DNA of 34,262 bases, taken from Frankiales bacterium (GTDB taxonomy: Bacteria > Actinomycetota > Actinomycetes > JAFAQI01). Shown piece after piece: positions 15,747 through 23,375 of the stretch. The notes beneath the pieces were generated by a model, which saw only the letters and a list, made by a program, of their open reading frames with translations, ran no database searches and was not told the origin of the DNA. The stretch spans positions 1-34,262 of the forward strand of contig JAICXQ010000020.1 of NCBI GenBank assembly GCA_025980325.1, read 5' to 3'. A program made the translations under genes and the position numbers. How positions within the stretch are numbered: position 1 is the stretch's first letter; each line of letters starts with the position of its first letter.

Positions 15747-16259
15747 GGCGTGCGAGACGCCGACGCCGCCGCGGGTGTCCGCGCCGTACGTCGCGATCTC
15801 GCGGTCGATGTCGAGCGGCCGGATCGTCGTCCGCCCGGACCGCACCTCATCGGTGATCCGGTCGGCCGGCACCAGCCACGACACCTCGAACTCGATGCCG
15901 TCGGGGTCGGCGCCATAGAGCGCCTTGGTGGTGGAGTGATCGGAGGCGCCGGCGAGCGCGCCGGCGTCGGTCAGCTTGGCCGCGATGCGCTTGAGGTCGG
16001 CGAGAGTCTCGACCTCCCAGGCGAGGTGATACAGACCGACGGTCTGCCGGCCGGCTTGGGAGGGACCGGCGGCCGCGCCGACCTCGAACAAGCCGAGGTC
16101 GTGGTCGTTGCTGGAGCCTTCGGCCTGCAGGAACGCCGCGCCCTTGAGCCCGGCCATGTCCGAGAGCGGCCGGAAGCCGAGGACGTCGCGGTAGAACGCG
16201 ACGCTTCTTTCCACGTCGCGGACGTAGAGGACTGCGTGGTTGAGTCGGTGCACGGCCAT
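15735..16259 (-). CDS. VOC-family (glyoxalase/extradiol-dioxygenase-like) protein
   Basis: 174 residues from ATG at 16259; a second ATG directly upstream (16262) would add one residue, but AAAGGAG is better spaced for 16259. The opening RLNHAVLYVRDVERSVAFYR, then DVLGF, with His as first metal ligand, is classic for VOC proteins. GLYHLAWEV supplies the second His, and DPDGIEFEVSW the Glu. Ligands are thus His, His, Glu, as in catechol 2,3-dioxygenase-like and glyoxalase-like enzymes. The C-terminal 45 residues extend beyond the usual fold. It lies 23 bases after the nitroreductase gene, in the same direction, and the two are probably one MarR-controlled unit for an aromatic, quinone or electrophile response. 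Confidence 0.85.
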   Translation of the reverse strand: MAVHRLNHAVLYVRDVERSVAFYRDVLGFRPLSDMAGLKGAAFLQAEGSSNDHDLGLFEVGAAAGPSQAGRQTVGLYHLAWEVETLADLKRIAAKLTDAGALAGASDHSTTKALYGADPDGIEFEVSWLVPADRITDEVRSGRTTIRPLDIDREIATYGADTRGGVGVSHALPV

Positions 16260-16282
16260 CATCGGGCTCCTTTGTTCAACTG

Positions 16283-16858
16283 TCAGGCCGACAGGGGAAG
16301 GACGTCGAGCGCTGGCGTCAGCATGATCTCGCCCGGCGCCAGTCTGGTCCGCGGCGCGGTCTCGCGCGCGGCAAACGGTTCCGGAAGTACGGCGTCGGGA
16401 TCGCGGCGGCCGACGGCGATCACGACCAGTGGCTTGGTGCCGTCGGGGAGCGCGTACGCCCCACCGGCCCGGTCCGGGTCGAAGCCACCCATCTGGTGCA
16501 CGGCGAGACCTTCGGCCTCGGCCTGTACGGACAGGTGCGCCGCTGCCTGCCCGGCGTCGTAGTCGGCCCATGGCCGGAGCGCGCCGTCGTCGCCGACGTA
16601 CTGCGCGGCGACGAGCACGAGCGCGGAAGCGGTGCCGGCCCAGCGCGCGTTGCCGGGCGCGAGCGCGGCCAGCAAACCGGCGAACTCGGGGGTGCCGCGC
16701 CGGGCCACGCCCACTCGCCACGGTTGGCTGTTGTTGGCGCTCGGCGCCCACCGCGCGGCCTCGATCAGGCGGTCGAGCTCGCCGTCGGTGAGAACGTGGT
16801 CGCGGTCGAATGCGCGGGTGCTCCGGCGGCCGGCGAGCAACGGGTGCAGTGTGGTCAT
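16283..16858 (-). CDS. Nitroreductase-family FMN oxidoreductase
   Basis: 191 residues. The FMN phosphate-binding RRSTRAFD (11-18), the RWAPSANNSQPWRVGVARR segment (36-54) and the C-terminal GRRDP flavin contact mark a NAD(P)H-dependent nitroreductase. Such enzymes reduce nitroaromatics, quinones or other electrophiles using FMN. The length is normal for the short bacterial forms. It has GAGAGGA just before its ATG. It is the first gene of a two-gene unit with the VOC protein, divergent from marR across 51 bases, a layout typical of MarR-repressed detoxification genes. Confidence 0.88.
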   Translation of the reverse strand: MTTLHPLLAGRRSTRAFDRDHVLTDGELDRLIEAARWAPSANNSQPWRVGVARRGTPEFAGLLAALAPGNARWAGTASALVLVAAQYVGDDGALRPWADYDAGQAAAHLSVQAEAEGLAVHQMGGFDPDRAGGAYALPDGTKPLVVIAVGRRDPDAVLPEPFAARETAPRTRLAPGEIMLTPALDVLPLSA

Positions 16859-16865
16859 GTCCTCT

Positions 16866-16902
16866 CAATCTAGTTGAGTGTTCAAGTATTCCGTCGTACA
16901 CT
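16866..16902 (+). promoter_or_regulatory. Leaderless marR promoter with overlapping palindrome
   Basis: TTGAGT (16874-16879), a 17-base spacer and TACACT (16897-16902) form a good sigma-70 promoter. The ATG of marR begins at 16910, seven bases after the -10, so the mRNA should start at or next to the ATG without a leader. The inverted repeat TTGA-GTGT-TCAA (16874-16885) covers the -35 box and lies in the 51-base gap to the nitroreductase gene. A MarR dimer bound here could repress both directions. Confidence 0.6.
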
Positions 16903-16909
16903 GGCCGGC

Positions 16910-17398
16910 ATGGCGGCGCGGTGGCTGAGCAAGGAGGAGCAGCGCGCCTGGCGCGCCTACATCGAAGCGGTCCGGCTGCTCCAGGACGCGCTCGACGCGC
17001 AGCTGCAGGCCGACGCGGACATGCCGCACGCCTATTACGAGATCCTCGTCCGGCTGTCCGAGAGACCGGATCGGCGGCTGCGGATGGCCGAGCTGGCGAC
17101 CGGCACCCAGTCCTCGCGCAGCCGCGTCTCGCACGCGGTCGCGAGGCTGGAAGAACGCGGATGGGTCCGGCGCGAGCCGTGCCCGAGTGACCGGCGCGGC
17201 CAGCTCGCGGTGCTGACCGACGAGGGGTACGACGCGCTCGCGGCCGCGGCTGCGGGCCACGTCGCGGCGGTCCGCGAGACCGTGATCGATCCGCTCTCGC
17301 GCGAGCAACTGCTTGCGTTGGCCGACGCGTCGAGGGCAATCTCCGCGGCCGTCGAGGCCATGCGTGATCATGGCGTTCGCAGCCGCGCCACGCCATGA
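16910..17398 (+). CDS. MarR-family transcriptional regulator
   Basis: 162 residues from ATG at 16910. A MarR winged helix is clear: YYEILVRLSERPDRRLRMAE, then SSRSRVSHAVARLEERGWVR as the recognition helix and start of the wing, and REPCPSDRRGQLAVLTDEGY as the wing. The flanking N- and C-terminal helices make the dimer. No cysteine-based redox switch is obvious; the only Cys is in the wing (REPCPSD). It is divergent from the nitroreductase-VOC unit and likely represses it and itself, released by a phenolic or electrophilic ligand (inference from family). The end of the gene lies in a 14-base perfect inverted repeat. Confidence 0.9.
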   Translation: MAARWLSKEEQRAWRAYIEAVRLLQDALDAQLQADADMPHAYYEILVRLSERPDRRLRMAELATGTQSSRSRVSHAVARLEERGWVRREPCPSDRRGQLAVLTDEGYDALAAAAAGHVAAVRETVIDPLSREQLLALADASRAISAAVEAMRDHGVRSRATP

Positions 17399-17403
17399 TC
17401 ACG
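17363..17403. terminator. 14-base perfect inverted repeat across the marR stop
   Basis: CGTGATCATGGCGT (17363-17376) and ACGCCATGATCACG (17390-17403) are perfect complements with a 13-base loop. The structure covers the last codons and stop of marR and ends 23 bases before the next gene. It may end or attenuate transcription, or be a copy of a dispersed repeat. No T-run follows. Confidence 0.6.
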
Positions 17404-17426
17404 GCGACAGGAGGTGTGTCGGACCG

Positions 17427-18671
17427 ATGACGACGACCCGCGAGCACTCAGCCCCGGCCACTTCGGTCGACCTGGCCCGCTGGCCGGCGATGGCTCCACC
17501 GCGGCCGGCGCCGATCCGCGCCGCGGCGGCCCGGGCGTTGCTGGCCCGGGTGGCGCGCCGTACCGGCATCACGGTGACGTTCCCGGACGGTTCGCGCCTC
17601 GGTCCGGCGAACGGGCCGGTGCTCGCCGTCCGCAACCCGCGGTCGTTCTTCGCCCGGCTCGGCCGCGGCGGCAACATCGGCTTCGGCGAAGCGTTCATGG
17701 CCGGCGACTGGGACGCGCCGGATCCCGTCGCCGTGCTCGAATCGCTCGCGCGCAACGTCACGTCGCTGGTGCCCCGGCAATTGCAACGGCTGCGGCGCTG
17801 GTACGACCCGCGGCTGCCGACGGTCGAGGACAACACCCGGCCGGGTGCCCGGCGCAACATCGCCCGTCACTACGACTTGTCCAACGACCTGTTCGCCGCG
17901 TTCCTCGACGAGACGATGACGTACTCGTCGGCGTTGTTCGCCGGCGGCGTCGACGAACCGCTCTCGGTCGCGCAGCGTCGCAAGATCGACCGGCTGCTGG
18001 ATCTCACCGGTGTGCGCAACGGCACCCGCGTGCTCGAAATCGGGACCGGGTGGGGCGAGCTCGCGATCCGGGCGGCGCGCCGGGGCGCGCGGGTCACGAC
18101 GCTGACCTTGTCGAGCGAACAGGCTGCGCTCGCCGGCCGTCGCGCTGCCGGCGCGGGCGTCGCCGCGAGCATCGACATCCGCTTGCAGGACTACCGCGAC
18201 ATCACCGGCGAGTACGACGCGATCGTGAGTGTCGAGATGATCGAGGCGGTCGGCGAGAAGTGGTGGCCGACGTACTTCCGCACCTTGGACGAACGGCTCG
18301 CGCCCGGCGGCGCGGTCGGGCTGCAGGCGATCCTCATGCCGCACGACCGGATGCTCGCGAGCAAATCGTCGTGGACGTGGATCAACAAGTACATCTTCCC
18401 GGGTGGGATCATCATGTCCGAGCAGGCGATCGAGGACATGCTCGCGCGGCACACCACGCTGCACGTCGCGGACCGGCTGCATTTCGGATCGTCGTACGCC
18501 GAAACGCTGCGCCGGTGGCGCTCGCAGTTCATCGAGGCGAGCCAACGGATCGGCGCGCTCGGTTTCGACGAGACGTTCCGCCGGATGTGGACGCTGTACC
18601 TCGCGTACTCCGAGGCGGGCTTCCGGGCCGGCTACCTCGACGTCGGCCAGTACCTCATCCGTCGTCCGTAG
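17427..18671 (+). CDS. Cyclopropane-fatty-acyl-phospholipid synthase-type SAM methyltransferase
   Basis: 414 residues from ATG at 17427, with AGGAGG at 17409-17414. An N-terminal non-catalytic part (about 25-130, GNIGFGEAFMAGDWDAPDPV) is followed by the methyltransferase. Its landmarks are NIARHYDLSNDLFAAFLDET, MTYSSALF, the SAM-binding LEIGTGWGELAIRAARRGARV, and VSVEMIEAVGEKWWPTYFRT. C-terminal WTWINKYIFPGGIIMS and SSYAETLRRWRSQF are also typical. It would add a methylene bridge (or related one-carbon unit) to unsaturated acyl chains in membrane phospholipids. The stop lies 16 bases inside the end of the convergent MFS gene. Confidence 0.9.
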   Translation: MTTTREHSAPATSVDLARWPAMAPPRPAPIRAAAARALLARVARRTGITVTFPDGSRLGPANGPVLAVRNPRSFFARLGRGGNIGFGEAFMAGDWDAPDPVAVLESLARNVTSLVPRQLQRLRRWYDPRLPTVEDNTRPGARRNIARHYDLSNDLFAAFLDETMTYSSALFAGGVDEPLSVAQRRKIDRLLDLTGVRNGTRVLEIGTGWGELAIRAARRGARVTTLTLSSEQAALAGRRAAGAGVAASIDIRLQDYRDITGEYDAIVSVEMIEAVGEKWWPTYFRTLDERLAPGGAVGLQAILMPHDRMLASKSSWTWINKYIFPGGIIMSEQAIEDMLARHTTLHVADRLHFGSSYAETLRRWRSQFIEASQRIGALGFDETFRRMWTLYLAYSEAGFRAGYLDVGQYLIRRP

Positions 18672-19905
18672 CGGCTCTGCCGCGGTCGAGGATCCACGCG
18701 ACCACACCGGCGATCAACGCACCGGCCGCACCGAGCACGACCGGTGCGCGGCCGCCGGCGCCGTCGGCGAGCAACCCGAGGATCGGCCCGCCCACCGGCG
18801 TCGTGCCGATCAGCAGCACCGCTTGCAACGCGAGCACCCGGCCGACCATGTGCCGCTCCGCGCGCAACTGCACGAGCGCAGTCGTGACGGTGAGGTAGAC
18901 GACGCTGGTCGCGCCCACGAGCGCGGCGGCCGGGAACGCGACGCCGACGTTGGGGACGAACGCCATCGCGAGCATCGTCACGCCCAAGCCGAGGCACGCG
19001 CCGATGACCGTACGTACGGTCATCGCCGTGCGGCGCGCGACGACGAGGGTGCCGACGACCGCGCCCGCGCTGAAAGTGGCGTAGATCAAGGCAAAGTCGC
19101 TGTCCGAGCCGTGCAGGCCCTTCTCCACGAAAAGCGGCAGCACGACGGTGAAGTTGTAGCTGAGGATGCCCACGACAAGCAGGGTCAGGAAGGTGATCCA
19201 GAGCTCGGGAACGCCGGCGATGTAGCGCAGGCCCGCCCGCACCTGTCCGCGCCCGCGCGGTGTCTTCGGTGCCGGCCGCAGCTCGTCGCCGCGCATCCGC
19301 CACAGCGAGAACAACACCGCGAGATAACTCGCCGAGTCCAGTGCGAACGACCAGCCGTAACCGACCGTCGCGATGAGCGCCGCGGCGAGCGTCGGGCCGA
19401 CCATGCGGGACAGGTTCACGTTCGCGCTGTAGAGCGTGACCGCGTTCGGGATCAGCCGGCTCGGCACCATCTCGTTCACGAACGACCGGCGGCTCGGGTT
19501 GTCGAACGCGAGCATCGCCCCGCCGGCCACCGCGACGACGAAGAACAACGGCAACGGCACGTGCGGTAAGAACGCGAGCACCGCAAGCGTGGCCGACTGT
19601 GCCATCTCGAGGCTCTGCGTGAGGTAGAGCAATTTCCGCTTGTCGGATCGATCCGCGACGAGACCCGCGAACGCCGACAACACGAGCATCGGACCGAACT
19701 GGCAGGCGCCGAGCAGTCCGACCGCGACACCGCTGCCGGTGCGATGCAAGACCAGCAACGTCAACGCGACGATCGTCAACCAGTTGCCGCTGTTGGAGAT
19801 GAACTGGCCGACGAAGAACAACCGGAAGTTGCGTTCCCAGAGTGCGGAGAACGTACGGCGCGACCACGATCCCGGCGGCGGCGAGTCCTGCGGCTCCGGC
19901 TCCAT
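18655..19905 (-). CDS. MFS exporter, EntS/MFS_3-like
   Basis: 416 residues with about 12 membrane helices and a short Pro-rich cytosolic N-terminus. FSALWERNFRLFFVGQFISN, then SGNWLTIVALTLLVL, and the loop motif ADRSDKRKLLYLTQ after helix 2 are characteristic of the EntS (enterobactin exporter)-like branch of the major facilitator superfamily. The substrate is unknown. The ATG overlaps the stop of the hydrolase gene upstream (TGATG at 19903-19907), so it is translationally coupled and is the last gene of a PlsC-hydrolase-exporter unit. It overlaps the convergent cyclopropane synthase-like gene by 17 bases. Confidence 0.85.
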   Translation of the reverse strand: MEPEPQDSPPPGSWSRRTFSALWERNFRLFFVGQFISNSGNWLTIVALTLLVLHRTGSGVAVGLLGACQFGPMLVLSAFAGLVADRSDKRKLLYLTQSLEMAQSATLAVLAFLPHVPLPLFFVVAVAGGAMLAFDNPSRRSFVNEMVPSRLIPNAVTLYSANVNLSRMVGPTLAAALIATVGYGWSFALDSASYLAVLFSLWRMRGDELRPAPKTPRGRGQVRAGLRYIAGVPELWITFLTLLVVGILSYNFTVVLPLFVEKGLHGSDSDFALIYATFSAGAVVGTLVVARRTAMTVRTVIGACLGLGVTMLAMAFVPNVGVAFPAAALVGATSVVYLTVTTALVQLRAERHMVGRVLALQAVLLIGTTPVGGPILGLLADGAGGRAPVVLGAAGALIAGVVAWILDRGRAATDDG

Positions 19906-20591
19906 CAGACGGCGATGCCGTCGGCGCCGCGGTCGAGCGCACGTTGCAAGCGCGCCGACATCGGCGCGATCCCCACGATGCCGAGCACGAACTGCGTCGT
20001 GACCCGGTGCCACGCGCGCCAGCGGAACAGCATCGCGTGGGTGTCGCCGTACACGCTGACGAAGCCGAGTTGCGACGCGATCGAGGCCGCGCGGCGGGCG
20101 AATCGCCGCGACGCGCGCGGGCTGGTCACCGTGTCCATGTTTCCGTGCGCGATGAGGACCACCCGATCCCGGAGGGGTTCGACCGGCTCGCCGTCCGGCA
20201 ACCACGGCGCCAGGCCGACGACCGCGCGCACCGATGCGTCGTCGGCCGCGCGCATCGCCGTCCGGCCGCCCATCGAATGACCGACGAGGACGACCGGGAC
20301 ATCGCCGTGCCGGCGCCGTACTTCCTCGAGCGCCCAACGCGTGTCCGCGACCGGCGACATCTGCTCGCCGTTCCAGCCGCGGTAGCGGTAGCGAACCATC
20401 CAGACGGCAAGACCCTTGCCGGCGCCGAGCCGGCTCAGCGCGCGGGCGATCGGTGTCATCCGGACGGCGGCGAGCTGGCGGGAGTCGGCGAGATCGAAAC
20501 TGTCCGCCTTGCCTCCGGGCAGCACGACGACGACGGCTTTGGTTTCGCCCCGAGCAGGGTGCACGACGAGGTCCGGGACGGCTTGGTTCAC
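19905..20591 (-). CDS. Alpha/beta hydrolase
   Basis: 228 residues from GTG at 20591. This start overlaps the TGA of the upstream acyltransferase by four bases (GTGA). The fold is plain: strand and oxyanion region AVVVVLPGGKADS (19-31), nucleophile elbow GHSMGG with Ser106, acid residue Asp153 in AHGNMDT, and His185 in YGDTHAML. Size and lack of a signal peptide fit a cytosolic esterase or lipase-like enzyme. The acyltransferase upstream and exporter downstream suggest lipid or acyl-ester handling, but no substrate can be named. Confidence 0.88.
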   Translation of the reverse strand: MNQAVPDLVVHPARGETKAVVVVLPGGKADSFDLADSRQLAAVRMTPIARALSRLGAGKGLAVWMVRYRYRGWNGEQMSPVADTRWALEEVRRRHGDVPVVLVGHSMGGRTAMRAADDASVRAVVGLAPWLPDGEPVEPLRDRVVLIAHGNMDTVTSPRASRRFARRAASIASQLGFVSVYGDTHAMLFRWRAWHRVTTQFVLGIVGIAPMSARLQRALDRGADGIAV

Positions 20592-21397
20592 CGGCGCCGA
20601 CGCTCCGCCCGGGCCGCGATCGCGGCGGCCTCCGCTTCGGCCGCCTCGTGCGGTGTCGGCGCCGATCCGCCGACGTGATGCGGCAGCCACCAGGCAGCGC
20701 CGTGCGATCCGTCGGGCAGATCCGGATACTCGCTGAGCACCTTGTCGACGAGTTCGCGCAACCGGACCGCGAGCCGGTCGGTCAACGTCGCCGCGGTCTC
20801 CCCCGGGTTGATCGCGAGCGGCTCGTCGACCCAGATGCTCACCGCGACCCGTCGCTTCCAGACCGGCCGGCGGCCGACGGTCCAGACCCGGTGCCCGCCC
20901 CACGTGACGACCGGGATCAGGGGAACGCCGGCCTCCAGCGCCATCCGCGCCGCGCCGGACTTCAGCCGGCGCGGCACGTACGAACGCGAGATCGTCGACT
21001 CGGGGAACACGCCGACCAACTCGCCAGCGCGCAATGCGTCGACCGCGTGCCGGTAGGCGCCGGCGCCGGCCGCGCGGTCGACCGGGATGTGCCGCATGCC
21101 GCGCATCAACGGGCCGCCGATCGGGTGGCTGAACACGGCTTGCTTCGCCATGAACCGGACCAGCCGCCGGCCCCGGCGGTGCGCCATGTAACCGACGAAC
21201 ATGAAGTCGAAGTAGCTCACGTGATTCGACGCGAGGACGGCGCCGCCGTCGCGCGGCACGTTCTCGACGCCACGCAGGTCGAACCGGAAGCCGAGCACCC
21301 GGAACAACGTGATCGCGATACGGATGACCGGCCGGTAGACCCACTCACGTCGACGCACGGGCACCATTCTTTCGTCCCGCCGTCGCGGGTGAGACAT
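20588..21397 (-). CDS. 1-acyl-sn-glycerol-3-phosphate acyltransferase-like (PlsC family)
   Basis: 269 residues from ATG at 21397, chosen for the GGAG six bases before it; an in-frame ATG at 21367 would be 10 residues shorter. Motif I is NHVSYFDFM (His59 to Asp64, the HX4D catalytic pair), and motif III is FPEST (131-135). GVPLIPVVTWGG is the motif IV strand. The enzyme would transfer a fatty acyl chain to lysophosphatidate or a related lipid acceptor at the membrane. The C-terminal 40 residues are Ala/Glu-rich and helical. It heads the coupled acyltransferase-hydrolase-exporter unit and is divergent from the sigma factor gene. Confidence 0.88.
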   Translation of the reverse strand: MSHPRRRDERMVPVRRREWVYRPVIRIAITLFRVLGFRFDLRGVENVPRDGGAVLASNHVSYFDFMFVGYMAHRRGRRLVRFMAKQAVFSHPIGGPLMRGMRHIPVDRAAGAGAYRHAVDALRAGELVGVFPESTISRSYVPRRLKSGAARMALEAGVPLIPVVTWGGHRVWTVGRRPVWKRRVAVSIWVDEPLAINPGETAATLTDRLAVRLRELVDKVLSEYPDLPDGSHGAAWWLPHHVGGSAPTPHEAAEAEAAAIAARAERRRR

Positions 21398-21409
21398 TAC
21401 GGCTCCGCG

Positions 21410-21440
21410 TGACAACCGTTTCGGGTGGTTCGCGGCTTTG
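21410..21440 (+). promoter_or_regulatory. Possible ECF-type promoter before the sigma gene
   Basis: TGACAACC at 21410-21417 looks like a -35 element of ECF sigma factors (AAC core). About 16 bases further is CGGCTT (21433-21438), a weak -10. Self-activation by the SigE-family sigma encoded from 21461 would fit, but the -10 is poor and the assignment is tentative. Confidence 0.3.
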
Positions 21441-21460
21441 AGAGAGATGTGGGGCCAATC

Positions 21461-21967
21461 ATGCGAGCGCGCTCGGAGGCGGACTTCGACCTGTTCGTCG
21501 CCGCGCGCTCGGTCCCGCTCTACCGGACGGCGCTGCTGATGTGTGCCGGAGACAGCGCGACCGCCGCGGACGCCGTACAGACCACGATGGTCGAGATCTG
21601 GCGGCGCTGGCCGCGGGTGCGCGCAATGGAACGCGCGGACGCGTACGCGAAGAAGGTGCTCGTGACGAGCGTCCTGCGCGACCGGCGCCGCAACCCGTCG
21701 CACCTCGTCGTCGTCCCCGAACTGCCCGATCGCGCTGCCGACGTCGCCGACCTGCCGGCCAGGCACGACCTGTGGTCGGTCGTGCGGGAGCTGCCGCGGA
21801 TGCAGCGCGCGGTCGTCGTCCTTCGCTATTACGAAGACCTCAGTGAGGCGCAGACCGCGGACGCCCTCGGCATCGGGATCGGAACCGTGAAGAGCCATTG
21901 CAGCCGGGCCTTGGAGACATTGCGCCGGGCGCTGCCGCAGGAATACCTGAGCGGAGGCGGACAATGA
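21461..21967 (+). CDS. SigE-family ECF RNA polymerase sigma factor
   Basis: 168 residues from ATG at 21461; an in-frame GTG at 21425 would add 12. Region 2 covers about 3-70 (ADFDLFVAARSVPLYRTALL, then AADAVQTTMVEIWRRWPRV for -10 recognition). Region 4 covers about 105-160 (RMQRAVVVLRYYEDLSEAQT, ADALGIGIGTVKSHCSRALE). Length and the RYYEDLSEAQTADALG pattern fit the actinobacterial SigE family of small sigma factors (TIGR02983 type). Its stop overlaps the next gene by four bases (ATGA at 21964-21967), the usual arrangement for a sigma factor and a membrane partner that holds it in check. Confidence 0.92.
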   Translation: MRARSEADFDLFVAARSVPLYRTALLMCAGDSATAADAVQTTMVEIWRRWPRVRAMERADAYAKKVLVTSVLRDRRRNPSHLVVVPELPDRAADVADLPARHDLWSVVRELPRMQRAVVVLRYYEDLSEAQTADALGIGIGTVKSHCSRALETLRRALPQEYLSGGGQ

Positions 21968-23370
21968 CCGACCTCGACCAACGACTACGGCGGGCCCTCC
22001 TGACGGCCGTGCAGGACCAGCCGGCTCCCGTCCTGCCGTCCGGCGCCGACTATCGCGCGGCGGTCCGGCGGCGCTGGCCGGCGATGCCGGCGGCGGCTGC
22101 CGCGGCCGCGGTGGTGCTCGTCATCGGCGCAGTCATCGTCGTGTTGGGCCGCGGTCCGAGCGGCGTACCGGCACCGGCCGGTGGCGTGGCCGCGTGGCCA
22201 CCGCGCGGCTCGCTCGCCGGCAACGTCGCACTGACGAACGCGGCGATGCGGACGTGGGAAGCCGCGCTGCTCCCGCACCGCGAACTGCCGCACAGCGATG
22301 TGACCGTGCTGTACGCCGAGCACACGATCGCCGGAAACGTCGTCGTCCTCACCGGTGTCGACGCGCTGGGGCACCGGCGGATCGCGGAGTTCGACACCGA
22401 CGCGACGAGCACGACCGCGTTCCGGCACCGGCTGCATCTCGTCGCCGACCTGCTCGCACCGACCGGTGACGCCGCCGGCCTCATCGCCATCGACGCGCCG
22501 CGAGACACGCCGCGCAAGTCCAACGACGACCTGCTCGTCGTGCTCGCGCCGCCGGCGACGAAGCTGCTCGAGTGGCGCGACCAGATGCACCACTGGCAGC
22601 CGCTACCGGCAGTCAACGGCGCGGCCGCGCTGGTGCACGTCGAGAACACGCTGTCCACGTCCGTACGAGCCGGCCGCGACGGCGACGGCGTGCAGACGAT
22701 GGGCCGGTTCTACCCGTTCGGCGCGATCGGATCGGAGATCGTGCACGATCTCGATCCGGGCGAGACGCTCGGGCCGCCGGCCCGCGCCGGAACCGAGAGC
22801 TGCGACGGGAACACCTGCTCGGTAACCGCAGGCGGATCGATGACGGTGGAAGCGAATCCGAAGGGCAACTGGCACAGCCTTCTCGACTCCCGGCCGGTTA
22901 CTGCGCGCGACTGGGTCGAGTTCGGCGGCGAGGCGCAGCTCTACGCCGACACGTTCATCCCGAACGACGGCAACACCTTCACCACGACGTGGTCCGGAGT
23001 GCTGCCCGACGAGACGGGCATCTACCTCGAGTTCTTCAAGCCCGGCAACGATCCGATTCATCTGCTTGTCTACGTCGACCGGCCCGAGTGGTACGGCGGA
23101 TCGGTCGTTGACCTCGTCCCGTCGGATGGACAACTCTCGGCGCTCGCCGTCGAGGTCCCGACGCCGCGCGGTCGCACGCTCGACATCGTGGTCACCGACG
23201 GTGTGACGCCGCAGTGGCGAACCGGCACGGGTGCCTGGCACTCGATGGCGGTCCGCGACAACGTCGCGACGGCGGTCGTGCCGAGCGGGGTGCCGCTGAG
23301 CTGGCGCGCGGTCGACGGCACCGGCGCCGTCGTCGCATCCGGCGCGCCGCACGCCGTCTCGCCGCGCTGA
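21964..23370 (+). CDS. Membrane-anchored protein with large outside domain, possible anti-sigma partner
   Basis: 468 residues. A short basic cytosolic part (about 1-40, LDQRLRRALLTAVQ then AAVRRRW) precedes one membrane helix (about 42-62, AAAAAAAVVLVIGAVIVVLG). About 400 residues follow outside, beta-rich, with two Cys close together (ESCDGNTCSVTAG). Many SigE-family operons carry a protein of this topology just downstream. The cytosolic part is too short for a ZAS or RsiW-like zinc anti-sigma domain and has no HxxxCxxC motif, so direct sigma binding is unproven. Its ATG overlaps the sigma gene stop. I recognise no named family for the outside domain. Confidence 0.7.
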   Translation: MTDLDQRLRRALLTAVQDQPAPVLPSGADYRAAVRRRWPAMPAAAAAAAVVLVIGAVIVVLGRGPSGVPAPAGGVAAWPPRGSLAGNVALTNAAMRTWEAALLPHRELPHSDVTVLYAEHTIAGNVVVLTGVDALGHRRIAEFDTDATSTTAFRHRLHLVADLLAPTGDAAGLIAIDAPRDTPRKSNDDLLVVLAPPATKLLEWRDQMHHWQPLPAVNGAAALVHVENTLSTSVRAGRDGDGVQTMGRFYPFGAIGSEIVHDLDPGETLGPPARAGTESCDGNTCSVTAGGSMTVEANPKGNWHSLLDSRPVTARDWVEFGGEAQLYADTFIPNDGNTFTTTWSGVLPDETGIYLEFFKPGNDPIHLLVYVDRPEWYGGSVVDLVPSDGQLSALAVEVPTPRGRTLDIVVTDGVTPQWRTGTGAWHSMAVRDNVATAVVPSGVPLSWRAVDGTGAVVASGAPHAVSPR

Positions 23371-23375
23371 CGAGG

